Below are positions 1-9,469 of a stretch of DNA of 64,000 bases, one piece after another. Each line of letters opens with the position of its first letter. Position 1 is the stretch's first letter. This stretch comes from Diospyros lotus. Lineage: Eukaryota; Streptophyta; Magnoliopsida; Ericales; Ebenaceae. The translations under genes were made by a program, and so were the position numbers. The stretch lies in the NCBI RefSeq assembly GCF_014633365.1, contig NC_068344.1, forward strand, positions 15,143,669-15,207,668, in the 5' to 3' direction. The notes under the pieces were generated by a model that worked only from the letters and a program-made list of their open reading frames with translations, was not told the DNA's origin and did not search any database.

Positions 1-3000
1 CCAGATAGTATCCTAGGTGTGGACAGCCTAAGACCTCCATAGATTGAGGTGGAATTAGTCTCAATACAGAAATAGTTTATGTACCCCAACCTGACATGGG
101 GCTTTAGGTACGCATTTATTATTATTCATGGGATGAATATACGCGTTGTTTAAATACCCAAACTATGTATGGTGTGTATTTATTGTATTCCAGTGTACAT
201 CTCTGATGTGTATAAAAAAAATTAATTTTACTTGCACCACCATATGTGTAATCCATCATTTGCTATAATGTTACATGTTTGACTTATGTAAGAAAATGTC
301 TATTTAGTGGTTTGAATTTTCAAAACAACCTAGTTTCAGGAACTTATAGTCAATGCTTAGAGTTAGACTAAAATTAGTCAAAGGCTCAACTATTAATTCT
401 AATGCGTAAAAAACTGTTAGTGTTGGTGCTCTAATGCTAGATTTAGATGGCATCTGGCATTTGTAATTACGGGACTAATGATGTAATTCTTGCAATATAT
501 ATGACAAAATGTCTTTTCATATTTTGAGGTCATATATTCATTCATAGATTTCCAATCATTATATATGAATGAGTCCTTAGATTTCCTATTGAATGTCTTA
601 TTCTTAAGTGTTAAGAATATGTGACATTTGACCTTTGTAATAAGGATATCTTAATGATAATTCCCAGTCCTTAGACTTCTCAGATGGAGACTATGATTAG
701 TCGAGTACAGACTAACACATGGGATAATACCTTTTGATTTGTATGAGATGTTAGTAATAAAGAATGGTGAGTCGCATGCCATAATCCATGAGATGGATAT
801 AGTATACATGTGGGTAGATGTTAGTGGAACACTTACTAAATGTGACGCACGTGATGAATCACATGGCTGAGGATCTATGGTCTATCATAGGTTTCGATTG
901 TGTTATTAGTCCTTTAACCGGAGGCAACACAGTTGTCTCATGTGTCAGTGCCAGGGATTTGCTGTTGTTAAGAACCATTTGATTTCCGAGTGGGAGATGC
1001 ATTGTGTGGTCTCTATGTAGTGGCAAATGGAGGCAGGTGATTACTAATGGGATCCATCGACCTCTAGCGCGAGGTGAACATCCTATACGATCAGTAGTGT
1101 TTTTTATTATAGAAACCCCTGGACAGAGTACACTTAATTATAAAGTGTTCCAATGTCAGAAAAAGTTCCGGTGTGTCATCTTAAGCTCACCACACTTATT
1201 TTGGCATAGTCATCGAGTTAGTAAGTTTGATCAGTCCATGTCTCTCACTCAATTGGGATGATAACTGATGAATGGATTATAGTACATGAGAATCAAAAGC
1301 CCAAATAGGTTTTATTCTGAAGAAAGAGTTCATTACTAGTAAGATCGCCTTGACATAAGGTTAGTTGTCACTCAGGATCTTTCAGGGTACATCGAGAAGA
1401 TGAAGAGATCCTCGTTGTAGACTAAAGGTGTTTGGTCGACGTCAAAGCGGTTGACGTGTCCTGATTGTTATTTAGTAATGAACCTAGAAAGTTACACGCA
1501 TATCTGGGTGTGATGGTTGACTAAGTGATTAAGATTGAAACCGTTATTAAGAGTTAATGACATTTGTCGTTAAGAGTTAACGAGTTGGATTTAAATGATT
1601 AATAATTGAGGAGCAATCATCAAGAGTTGATGGGCATGTCGTTAAGAGTTAATAGGGGCCTTAATGTCATTATGAGATAGTGAAAAATGCTATTTTGAGT
1701 TAATAGCGAGCTTAGATGCAATAAATCAAAGTTTGAAAATAAGGGCCAAAATTGTCGACAACTTTAAAGGAACTGTCAATAGTTTCCTTTGATATGTAAG
1801 CAAACTGTCGACAATTTCTTTGAAATTGTCAACAGTTTCTGTCGAAGTCGCTGAACGTTTGCACGACCGATTTGTTGTTTTGTGTAACGAAAAGCGAGCC
1901 ATGTGGCAAGGGCAGACAAAAGAAGGACGTTGTGCGTCCTTATGGTCTCCTCCATGTTCCCTAGCCCTCTCTCCATGTCTCTTGTCCGTTACAAGGGTTT
2001 TAGGTGGCTAGGGTTTATGTGGGCATGTATATATATAGGAATGTGGAAGAAAACGAGAAGAACTTTTAGCTTTGTTTTGTGTGAGATTTCTCTCAACCCA
2101 AGGCTCGTTTTTCTTTCCATGCCAGAGCTCACTAAAGCCCTCAATCATTGTTTCCAATCTCTGCTCCTTGTTAACTCCATTAGCTAGAGTAGCAAACCGA
2201 AACATAGAGAGTTTATTTTTTGGTTTTGGAGTTTCATTCATTTCTGTTTTGAACCCATTTCGTTTCAGCCCAAAATCTCCCACATTCTCTCTGTCTGGCA
2301 TGAAGAGAGAGTGGTGGGATTCGATTATTCATCGGAGCATGGACTTGATAGGCCCTCCGTAGTTTCGGGGGACAGTTCGGTCTAATCGATCTAAAGGAGA
2401 TTCAGGAGCTGTTCTTGGAGCAAGGAATTGCTGCCACCAGTGGAGTTCAACCTCAACATCGACCTTCAAGTGTTGAAAGGTATACCAACTAAACCCCTAT
2501 GGCATGATTTAGTTTTCAGTTTGCATATGGACTTTGAAAATGGGTATTGTAAGGTGTTTTTCGATATTGTTTCAGCTGGTATCTTTGATATTTTCAAAAA
2601 ATGTTTTTGAAAATGGCTTAAACCCTTGCATTGGTACACCTCGTAATGGTGTTCCTCATCAAAAACCTCTATTATCAAAACCAAAATATAGAGTTTTTCG
2701 TAAGTTGATGCTTTACTCTATTGTATTAAAAACCGTGCACTAAGCTAATGATTAGGCGAAAACCAATAAGATCTAAGATTGTGATTAGAGCAAATGTTTA
2801 AAAAGATGGGCACTAGATTAAAGACCCACCAACCATTAATACATTGAAGAAGATTTCTTGATGAAATACAAAGAAGAGGTTGTTAGTCGAAGGAGTAAAA
2901 TGGGAGACGTGAAAATGGTAGCTAGGCTTTCTTGGATTAATGTTGGGTTCCAGATCTAAAACCCAACCTTATTGCTTCCCTATCTTTCCTCATCCTCCTT

Positions 3001-3185
3001 ACCTTTCTAACTCAAAACCCTCTTGTCAACTCTTTGTACATCTTTCTTTCTAGGGTGAGAAAGGAAAAACCATACACACAAGTCAATTGCACCAAATAGT
3101 GATATCATAAGAGAAATGGTTGTTATAATTTGATAATTTTAAAAACTACTTAAATTGGTTTGGTTTTTGCGCACCCCCAAGTGAC
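1..3185. repeat. Unclassified repeat-like intergenic DNA
   Basis: No gene is recognisable here; the reading frames are short, overlapping on both strands and match no family I know. The stretch has a TATA-like run near 2027-2040 followed by a U5-like segment to about 2480 and AT-rich sequence after it. This resembles a Ty3-type LTR and leader by composition only. From about 1545 to 1650 the motif gttaagagttaa recurs in degenerate form. I found no second copy of the sequence in the window and no target duplication, so its class and limits are open. Confidence 0.3.
1802..1838. repeat. Near-perfect 17-bp hairpin
   Basis: The arm aaactgtcgacaatttc (1802-1818) is followed by a 3-base loop and an arm (1822-1838) that is its reverse complement except for one base. 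Related gtcgaca/ctgtcaa words lie just upstream at 1755-1785. It sits in repeat-like DNA and its role is unknown. Confidence 0.6.
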
Positions 3186-3600
3186 CCTAACTTGAGTCTA
3201 CCCTGTGCTCGCACATGCCTGGGCCCAACAGCCTCGAGTGAGGTCACTTGGGGGTGTTACGTGCGTGTCCGTGTCCACGCTCGCGCACTCGTATGCCTGC
3301 GCTCACTCTCGTGCCTGTGTCCACGTATGTTAATACCCCAACACCCTCGAATGAGGGTTATTCGGGGGTACCACAAGCACGCCTATGCGCCCACGCCTGC
3401 GAGACTCAGTCAAAATTACCTCCAAACTACTCATCGAGAAGATCGGAATACTTGACACCTGACAGCCTCTTCCATCACTATAAATAGGGGGTCCTTCTCC
3501 CCATTCGGTATGTGATCTCTCATACTAACATTTCCTTTTTGTATTCAATTACTCCATATTTTCTAGAGATTAACTTAGGCATCAGAAGGTCTGCACAAGG
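3186..3600 (+). repeat. LTR-like sequence with duplicated block and TATA box
   Basis: A block beginning caacagcctcgagtgagg (3226) recurs in diverged form 113 bp later (3339). Downstream is a clear TATA motif, ctataaatagggg (about 3478-3490), and a U5-like tail containing aacttaggcatcag. The sequence continues after two younger insertions at 6161-6232 and 7540 onward. It is therefore an older repeat that served as target for both. The TATA and U5 layout suggest a Ty3-type LTR, but I saw no partner LTR. Confidence 0.4.
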
Positions 3601-6160
3601 TGTAACACCTAGTAATCCTAGTGTTATGAGAATCAGAAAGGAAGTAGGAAAACTTTCAAAAATGCCCTTGAGAAGGTGTTAGATCCTTGATAATATTGGT
3701 GCCCTATGAGAGGGGCATTTTGGTAATTTGGATAGTGAAGTCCAATAAAAGGTATTTTGGTAAATTGAAAATAATTCCTATGTGAAATTAGGTGAGTAAG
3801 TGAATTAGATCCCAAATTTGCAATTATGTGGAGATATATGGGGTTAATAAATTCACAAAGGGTATTTTGGGAATTTTAGAATCAATTCCATAAAGGAATT
3901 TAATTATGAAAAATGGAAAAAATGGTGGATACTCAATTATGTGGTAAAGTAATTAATTTTTCTTATATTGGAGAATAAATGTGGTGATGCCACATAGATG
4001 GATGAGATTAGAACTTGGAAGCCAATGTTAGTGTCTTGAAGTGACACATGACTTAATGTGGTCCAAGCTAAATGAAAGAATTAAATAAATGTAAAAGATT
4101 TGAAATTAGTCTTTCAAGTATTAAAGGAGAAGCACGATGGTGTTGGATTAAAAGAAAAATTCAAAAGAAATGAAAATGGTCAAACATTAATATTTGGAAA
4201 ATATGGAGATTTTATTAAATGAGAAAGAAAGCATTTATGTCTTTTAAAGTGGTCTCTCATGTGATGGTGGAAATTAGTCCCATTAAATTAAATGGGAAAG
4301 AAATTAATTATGTCTCTCAAGTGTAATGGTTGGAAATTAGTCAAAATAAATTAATTGGAAATAAGAGAAAATTTCCAAGTGATCCAATGGTTGTGCTTAA
4401 GTCTTGAAAAGGTAAAATAATTCAATGGATGAGATTAATCAAGATAAAGAGCATGGATTGTGCTTTCTCCTAGAGAGGAGACTGATTTATTTGAAATGAA
4501 TGGTGGAAATTTAATTCTCCTTAAGCACATGAATTGTGCTTTTAATGAATGGTGGAGATCCATTCTTGAAATTGGAAAATGGTAGTATATAAGGGCAAGT
4601 ATGGAAGACTTGTTTTCCCTTTGGCCATTTGAAAAAAGAAAGAGAGAAGATGAAAGAAATGAAGAAGAAAGAGAAGAAGGGAGAAGAAATGAAGAAGGAA
4701 TCAAGGTAAGTTTCCTTCTTCTTCTCTTTATTTAGTGTTCTTGTATGCAAAGTAAGTGAGTTCTTGTTTGAATGCCATCTTAGATGGGAGAAGATGTTGA
4801 TGGAAGCTCTCTTGAAATGAAGATTTGAAGATTCAAGAAGAGGTAAGGGATGGCCCCATGGGAGGGTAGTCTTGCAATGGGTTGTAAGTATGTTTCATAA
4901 ATGTATATGTTGCATTTGGCATGTTCTTTTATGTTCATGAGACTTATGGCCATAGGTTAGTTTGGGAACATGGTTAAATGGTGGGGTGATGCCTCTAACC
5001 TTGGTGGGTTGTGAGGGCAAAGAGACCTAGCCACACTTGTATGCATTTGGCATCATAAAATTTTGTTATGTTCATATTTACTTTACCCTTATTGAGCTTA
5101 ATAGCTCATGATGTTTTTATCCTCACATATAGGTTGTGGAAGCATGGGAAAAATCAAGACAAAGTAAAATGGCTTGTGGAAGCATGGAAATGAAGATTCA
5201 AGTGTATTGCATAGCTTAGGGAAGCCTACCTTATTGTGTTTGGTTTATGAGATGTAATTTTAATTGGTTGATAATGGCTTGTTAAAGTCTAAGATCATGT
5301 GTGTATTTTATATTTTGGAATGCTTGAATTTATATTGAAATGAGATTATGGCTTGTGGCATATTGAAGCCTAAGTTTTGGTGAAGTATTATTTTTGGAAT
5401 GTTATGGAAGCATCAAGAGTTTGGTTTAAACCTTAATTATAGAGTAATAGAGGCAAAAATTGAAGGAAAGTGAAGTATATTTATTTAGTTTAATATCTGG
5501 AAAATTTGGGGTTTAAAGCCCAAGAAAAAAAAAAGGGAAAAGAAGTGAGGGGGCAGCAGGGGCGCAGGCAGCAGCCGCGCACGTGTGGGGGAGCGCGGGC
5601 GGCCGCACGGCCAGCGGCCTAGCACGCTGACAGCGTGCAGCCCTGCGCGGGCCCTAGGGCACGTCGTGGGCTCCGCCGATCGAATTTTTTTAAAAATTCC
5701 AAAAAATTGAGAGTTTTGGGGCAATTCTTAATTGATTTTGGGCCTTGGAGAAATTTTCAAAATAAAGGGATTTTTCGGGCATTTTGGAGAATAATGCCGA
5801 AATTTTAAAAAATTGAAAATTATGAGTTTTTTCTCCAAAATTGGTAATCAATCAATGGATTGATTTAAATGGTGATTTTTATGGAGCCTGGTAAAATTCT
5901 TGGATGGAAAAAGAATTAAATATAAATAAGAAAATGGCAGTTGGTCATTTTCATGAGTTTTCTTTTCAACCAAATGCGGTATGGTTGAAGCCTAATTCTG
6001 TTAGTGAATCCTGGGATTGAGGGAAGAGAAGGACGAGCCTAATTCCCATCTAGGGCATTTCGTCTTGAAACATGGTCCACCCTTCACCAAAGGCCGGGCA
6101 GGTGGGCAATTCGGGTAATTGTTCACGAGTAACACCCGTAAGTGGGAGTGGGGCGTTACA
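3601..6160 (+). mobile_element. Solo LTR, 2.56 kb, with 5-bp target duplication
   Basis: The segment starts TGTAACACC and ends GGGCGTTACA, so it has TG...CA termini with TGTAAC/GTTACA inverted ends. It is flanked on both sides by CAAGG (3596-3600 and 6161-6165). Removing it restores a continuous older sequence. There is no internal domain, primer site or second LTR, which is the mark of a solo LTR left by LTR-LTR recombination. A TATA box (gtatataagggc, near 4579) suggests plus orientation. An unusual GC-rich patch lies at about 5555-5680. The family is probably Ty3 from the length, but that is inference. Confidence 0.85.
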
Positions 6161-6232
6161 CAAGGACCATTACCCACATCTTTAACCGATCTTCTTTCCA
6201 GACAAGTCATCGATCATTCGGAGAGGTCATCC

Positions 6233-6894
6233 TATAATATCTCGAGAGCCTAGAGAAGTTAGTATATATCGAGGATAGTGTAAGAAAGGAAACAACACCA
6301 GCTGGATACCTTTTGGGCTGAATGTTGGTAAAGAACTCTCAAGTTAAGCGTGCTTAACCTGGGGTAATCCAGGGATAGGTGACCCCCCTGGAAAGTTCGC
6401 GTAGGCCCATCAGGGTAAGTTGTTCCGTTCCTTCTTATCGCTTGAACGAGACATTACAGGTGGTATCAGAGCCAACCCCCGAGCCTCTGAGCGCGATGGT
6501 GGGGTAAATCTCAGCGAGGAGGCTGAGTCTTGAGGGGGGTGTGTAGGCCCCTATGGGGGGTGCGTGTAGGCACCTTAGGCGAATCCCACATCAACCATGC
6601 AAGAGGGGAGATCTGGGACCGGTTGTAAGGTCGCATGACGAGGACGTCATGTGTTTAAGGGGGGAGAATGTAATACTTCGAGAGCCCAGAGAAGTTAGTA
6701 TATATGGAGGATAGTGTAAGAAAGGAAACAATACCAGCTGGATACCTTTTGGGCTGAATGTTGGCAAAGAACTCCCAAGTTAAGCATGCTTAACTTGGGG
6801 TAATCTAGGGATGTGTGACCCCCCTGGGAAGTTCGCGTAGGCCCATCAGGGTAAGTTGTTCCGGTCCTTCCTATCGCTCGAATGGGACATTACA
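6233..6894 (+). mobile_element. Cassandra TRIM copy 1 (5S-like LTRs)
   Basis: Two 226-bp LTRs (6233-6458 and 6669-6894) flank a 210-bp internal domain without coding capacity. The internal domain opens gg then TGGTATCAGAGCC, the primer-binding site for initiator methionine tRNA, and ends in a purine run (aaggggggagaa). Each LTR carries a 5S rRNA-like stretch: agttaagcgtgctt (box A), a gggat..gtgac segment (intermediate element) and a cctgg.aagt segment (box C). That arrangement defines Cassandra, a non-autonomous TRIM. The first LTR begins TATAATATC, so TG has changed to TA. CATCC (6228-6232) precedes it and is the left target duplication of the whole dimer. Confidence 0.9.
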
Positions 6895-6898
6895 GGAA

Positions 6899-7539
6899 TG
6901 TAATACCCCGAGAGCCCAGAGAGATTAATATATATCAAGGATAGTGTAAGAAATGAAACAACACCAGCTGGATACCTTTTGGGCTGAATGTTGCCAAAGA
7001 ACTCCTAAGTTAAGCGTGCTTGATTTGGGGTAATCCAGGGATGGGTGACCGCCTTGGGAAGTTCGCATAGGCCCATCAGGATAAGTTGTTCCGATCCTTC
7101 CTATCGCTCGAACGGGATGTTACAGGTGGTATCAGAGCCGACCCGGGCCGTGTGTTGGGACCTGTGTACTAGCCAAAGGCTGGGGGTACTGGACTGAAAA
7201 CCGTGTACTAGCCCAAGCCTGGGGGTACTGGACCGGGGACACTGGACGGGGGAGAGCTGGGACCAGTTGTAAGGTCGCATGACGAGGACGTCATGTGCTT
7301 AAGAGGGGTTGAATGTAATACCCCGAGAGCCCAGAGAGATTAGTATATATCGAGGATAGTGTAAGAAAGGAAACAACACCAGCTGGATACCTTTTGGGCT
7401 GAATGTTAGCAAAGAACTCTCAAGTTAAGCGTGCTTGATCTGGGGTAATCCAGGGATGGGTGACCGCCCTTGGAAGTTCGCATAGGCCCATCAGGATAAG
7501 TTGTTCCGGTCCTTCTTATCGCTCAAATGGGATGTTACA
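6899..7539 (+). mobile_element. Cassandra TRIM copy 2 (5S-like LTRs)
   Basis: Two 226-bp LTRs (6899-7124 and 7314-7539) flank a 189-bp internal domain with the same TGGTATCAGAGCC primer site (7127-7139). The middle of the domain differs from copy 1 and has its own short tandem repeat (tgtactagcc...gggggtactgga, twice). Only the last 60 or so bases, around gacgaggacgtcatgtg, are shared. The two LTRs share diagnostic bases with each other (cttgat, gcataggccc, aggataag) that the copy 1 LTRs lack. Just four bases, ggaa, separate this copy from copy 1. The right target duplication CATCC is at 7540-7544. Confidence 0.9.
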
Positions 7540-7544
7540 CATCC

Positions 7545-8060
7545 ATCGTTACCACCTCAGGAAAGTCATCCATTACTCTAGAGATTCACCCATCATCTGG
7601 ACAAGCCACTATTGTGCCATTCTTAGACGGTCTTCCATACCTAAATTTATTGTTGTAGTTCAACAACAATAGTTGTCAAGTAAGGTAACAAATTTACAAA
7701 TTTTCATTTAATAATTTAGAGTTAAACCTTTGAGAAAATCAAAATGCTATCAATTTTTTTACTTCTCTCTCAACCATGCTACTTGGTAACTTGGCAAGTC
7801 TCAAGTTTTTTCAATTTTTATTTTAAAATAAAAATAAAAAATATCATTGTTGTTGTAACTATGTTTTCTACTTTTCTTATTCGTGTTGCTAATTATTATA
7901 ACTCAAATCGCTAAGTTATGCTTTGGATTATTTTGATCACATGGGGTTAGTTATGGTTTAGAAGGTAAACAAATTACCTATCAGGTTTGACTTGAAAAAT
8001 GTTTTCAAAATTACCAACTATAAGATCTCTTTTTATTATTTCTCCATCTTTAATTGGATC
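7545..8060. other. Intergenic, remainder of older repeat
   Basis: This is the continuation of the repeat interrupted by the solo LTR and the Cassandra pair, then AT-rich sequence. No gene or RNA is visible. Confidence 0.4.
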
Positions 8061-8078
8061 AATAGAAATAGGTTCCTA

Positions 8079-8252
8079 GCCCCCAGGGGTATAGCCTGAT
8101 AGTCTTGTCAATCTCATTTGAACCCTTCTCCGTCATGGCTAGAGTGTTGTTCTGGGATCAAAACCGAGGGCCATCAAGTCCCCTGATTTAACTCATTCAC
8201 CACATTTTGGGGTCAGTAGATGAGAGTGTTCGTGATGGGATATTACCCAAAA
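8079..8252 (+). mobile_element. tRNA-type SINE with 18-bp target duplication
   Basis: The 174-bp body is flanked by aatagaaataggttccta (8061-8078) and a copy with one change (8253-8270). It begins with a GC-rich head, gccccc..ggggtatagcctgatag, in which tagcctgatag resembles a pol III box A. A box B match, gatcaaaac, lies near 8157, somewhat further away than usual. It ends in a short A run next to the right duplication. Long duplications, an A tail and pol III boxes fit a SINE. I do not recognise the family. Confidence 0.65.
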
Positions 8253-8322
8253 AATAGAAGTAGGTTCCTAATTTGGAACCCAAATCTTTAGGTTTCTTTT
8301 CTATAACTAATAGAAGATAAGG

Positions 8323-8738
8323 TGTTATAACCCTCGGGTAGAACTTACCCTTAAAAGCTAGCTGTTAAGTGGAGGGTGCCTAAGAGGTTATAAACCCACA
8401 CCAGAATCCTGAACTTCCAATGTTGGACAAGTTTTATATCTTACAGTGGACCATAACATACCACCACGCTCCGCAGCCTGGCGTTCACGACGATAGGATG
8501 TGCATTAGCCACTACTAGTCTCAGGCAAACACTGCAATGCTAATGTCATTTTTGTTGGCGCTCGCTTGCACTAGGAGCCATGGGGTCGGCTCTGATACCA
8601 CTGTTATAACTCTCGGGTAGAACTCATTCTAAAAAATTAGCTGTTAAGGAGAGGGTGCTCAAAAGGTTATAAACCTCGTATTAGAAGCCTGAATTTCTAA
8701 TGTGGAACAAGTTTCACTCCTTACAGTAGACCATAATA
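8323..8738 (-). mobile_element. Small antisense TRIM (416 bp)
   Basis: Direct repeats of 136-137 bp (8323-8458 and 8602-8738) begin tgttataac and end ccataaca/ccataata. Next to the right repeat is ggctctgatacca (8588-8600), which on the minus strand is TGGTATCAGAGCC, the methionine-tRNA primer site, one base from the LTR end. The internal region is 143 bp with no coding capacity, so this is a TRIM read on the minus strand. It is shorter than and unrelated to the Cassandra copies. A clean target duplication was not found. Confidence 0.75.
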
Positions 8739-8778
8739 GAGGTATAAAGACAAAATGAGTAGATGGGAGTGAAAAGGG

Positions 8779-8813
8779 AAATGAGAAATGAGAAATGAGA
8801 AATGAGAAATGAG
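8779..8813. repeat. Microsatellite (AAATGAG)5
   Basis: Five perfect copies of the heptamer aaatgag lie about 370 bp upstream of the NUP88 start codon. Confidence 0.95.
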
Positions 8814-8819
8814 AAAGAA

Positions 8820-9181
8820 AGAGATTATAGATGAAGGGTTTGTTGAGAATCCCTATCCTCGATGGTTCTCTACAATCCCACTAATTCATGGAGTGGCAAT
8901 CTTCGTTTATTGTTGAATGTGCAAGAAAGGGAGAGAGAGGGCAAATGAGTTTAAGTAAAAATAAAAAGGTTAATTCTCTTTCTCGAAACACAAAAATTTG
9001 ATGTCCTCTGGCTTAAATAATATGAAGCGACGTCGTGACTTTGCAAGTTGGGGTTTTTCCGAGAGTTTTGATTTTTGACGGGGAAAAACACAAGAACTCT
9101 CTCTCTCCTGTCAGTCTCTGTGAAAGGAAAGGAAAGGAAAAACCAGAGGCCTCCGGCGGCAAAGGGAGCATAACTCCAGAG
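8820..9181 (+). promoter_or_regulatory. Presumed NUP88 promoter and 5' UTR
   Basis: This is the gap between the last upstream repeat and the NUP88 start codon. An ACGT-core palindrome (gcgacgtcgtg, near 9027) and a short CT/GA-rich stretch (9096-9135) are visible, but no convincing TATA box. An upstream ATG at 9035 is in frame with the NUP88 start and would add 49 residues. It is more likely untranslated because plant homologues begin at the later Met-(Lys/Arg)-(Phe/Tyr)-Asn-Phe. Confidence 0.4.
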
Positions 9182-9469
9182 ATGAGATATAACTTTAATT
9201 TGCCGGAAACCAGCGCCGACGAGCCCCCAGCCCTAACACCAACGCCCAAGGACGACGATATCGAATGGCTTCCTCTCCAGAACCACCCCGTCTTCTCCAC
9301 CGCCTCCCCCGCCCGCTCCTCCGCTTCCCGGTCGCCGACCAATCTCATGGCTTGGGACGGAACTTCTAGGCTTTACTTCTGGGACTCCGCCAAGCAGTAC
9401 CTCCACCGGATCTCCATTCGCTTGGGCGATCCCGACCATTCCTCCGTCCTCGCCGCTTCCCCCCCCAAG
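9182..9469 (+). CDS. NUP88: NUP88 exon 1 (residues 1-96)
   Basis: The N-terminus contains the conserved stretch [12 protein letters not shown] and the propeller-start segment [13 protein letters not shown]. The donor is AAG|GTTCAA and the exon ends in phase 0. Intron 1 is 736 bp. Confidence 0.92.

Noticed and set aside
1004..2743. Protein genes from open frames of 60-97 codons
   Set aside because: They overlap on both strands, resemble no family, and lie in repeat-like DNA.
6233..7539. 5S rRNA genes
   Set aside because: The 5S-like stretches are inside 226-bp LTRs beside methionine-tRNA primer sites and lack a full 120-base 5S sequence; Cassandra explains them.
8079..8252. A tRNA gene
   Set aside because: Pol III box-like words exist, but there is no cloverleaf, and the 18-bp duplications show a SINE.
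9035..9181. Longer NUP88 N-terminus from the upstream in-frame ATG
   Set aside because: The added 49 residues do not resemble NUP88, while the start at 9182 matches the conserved beginning.
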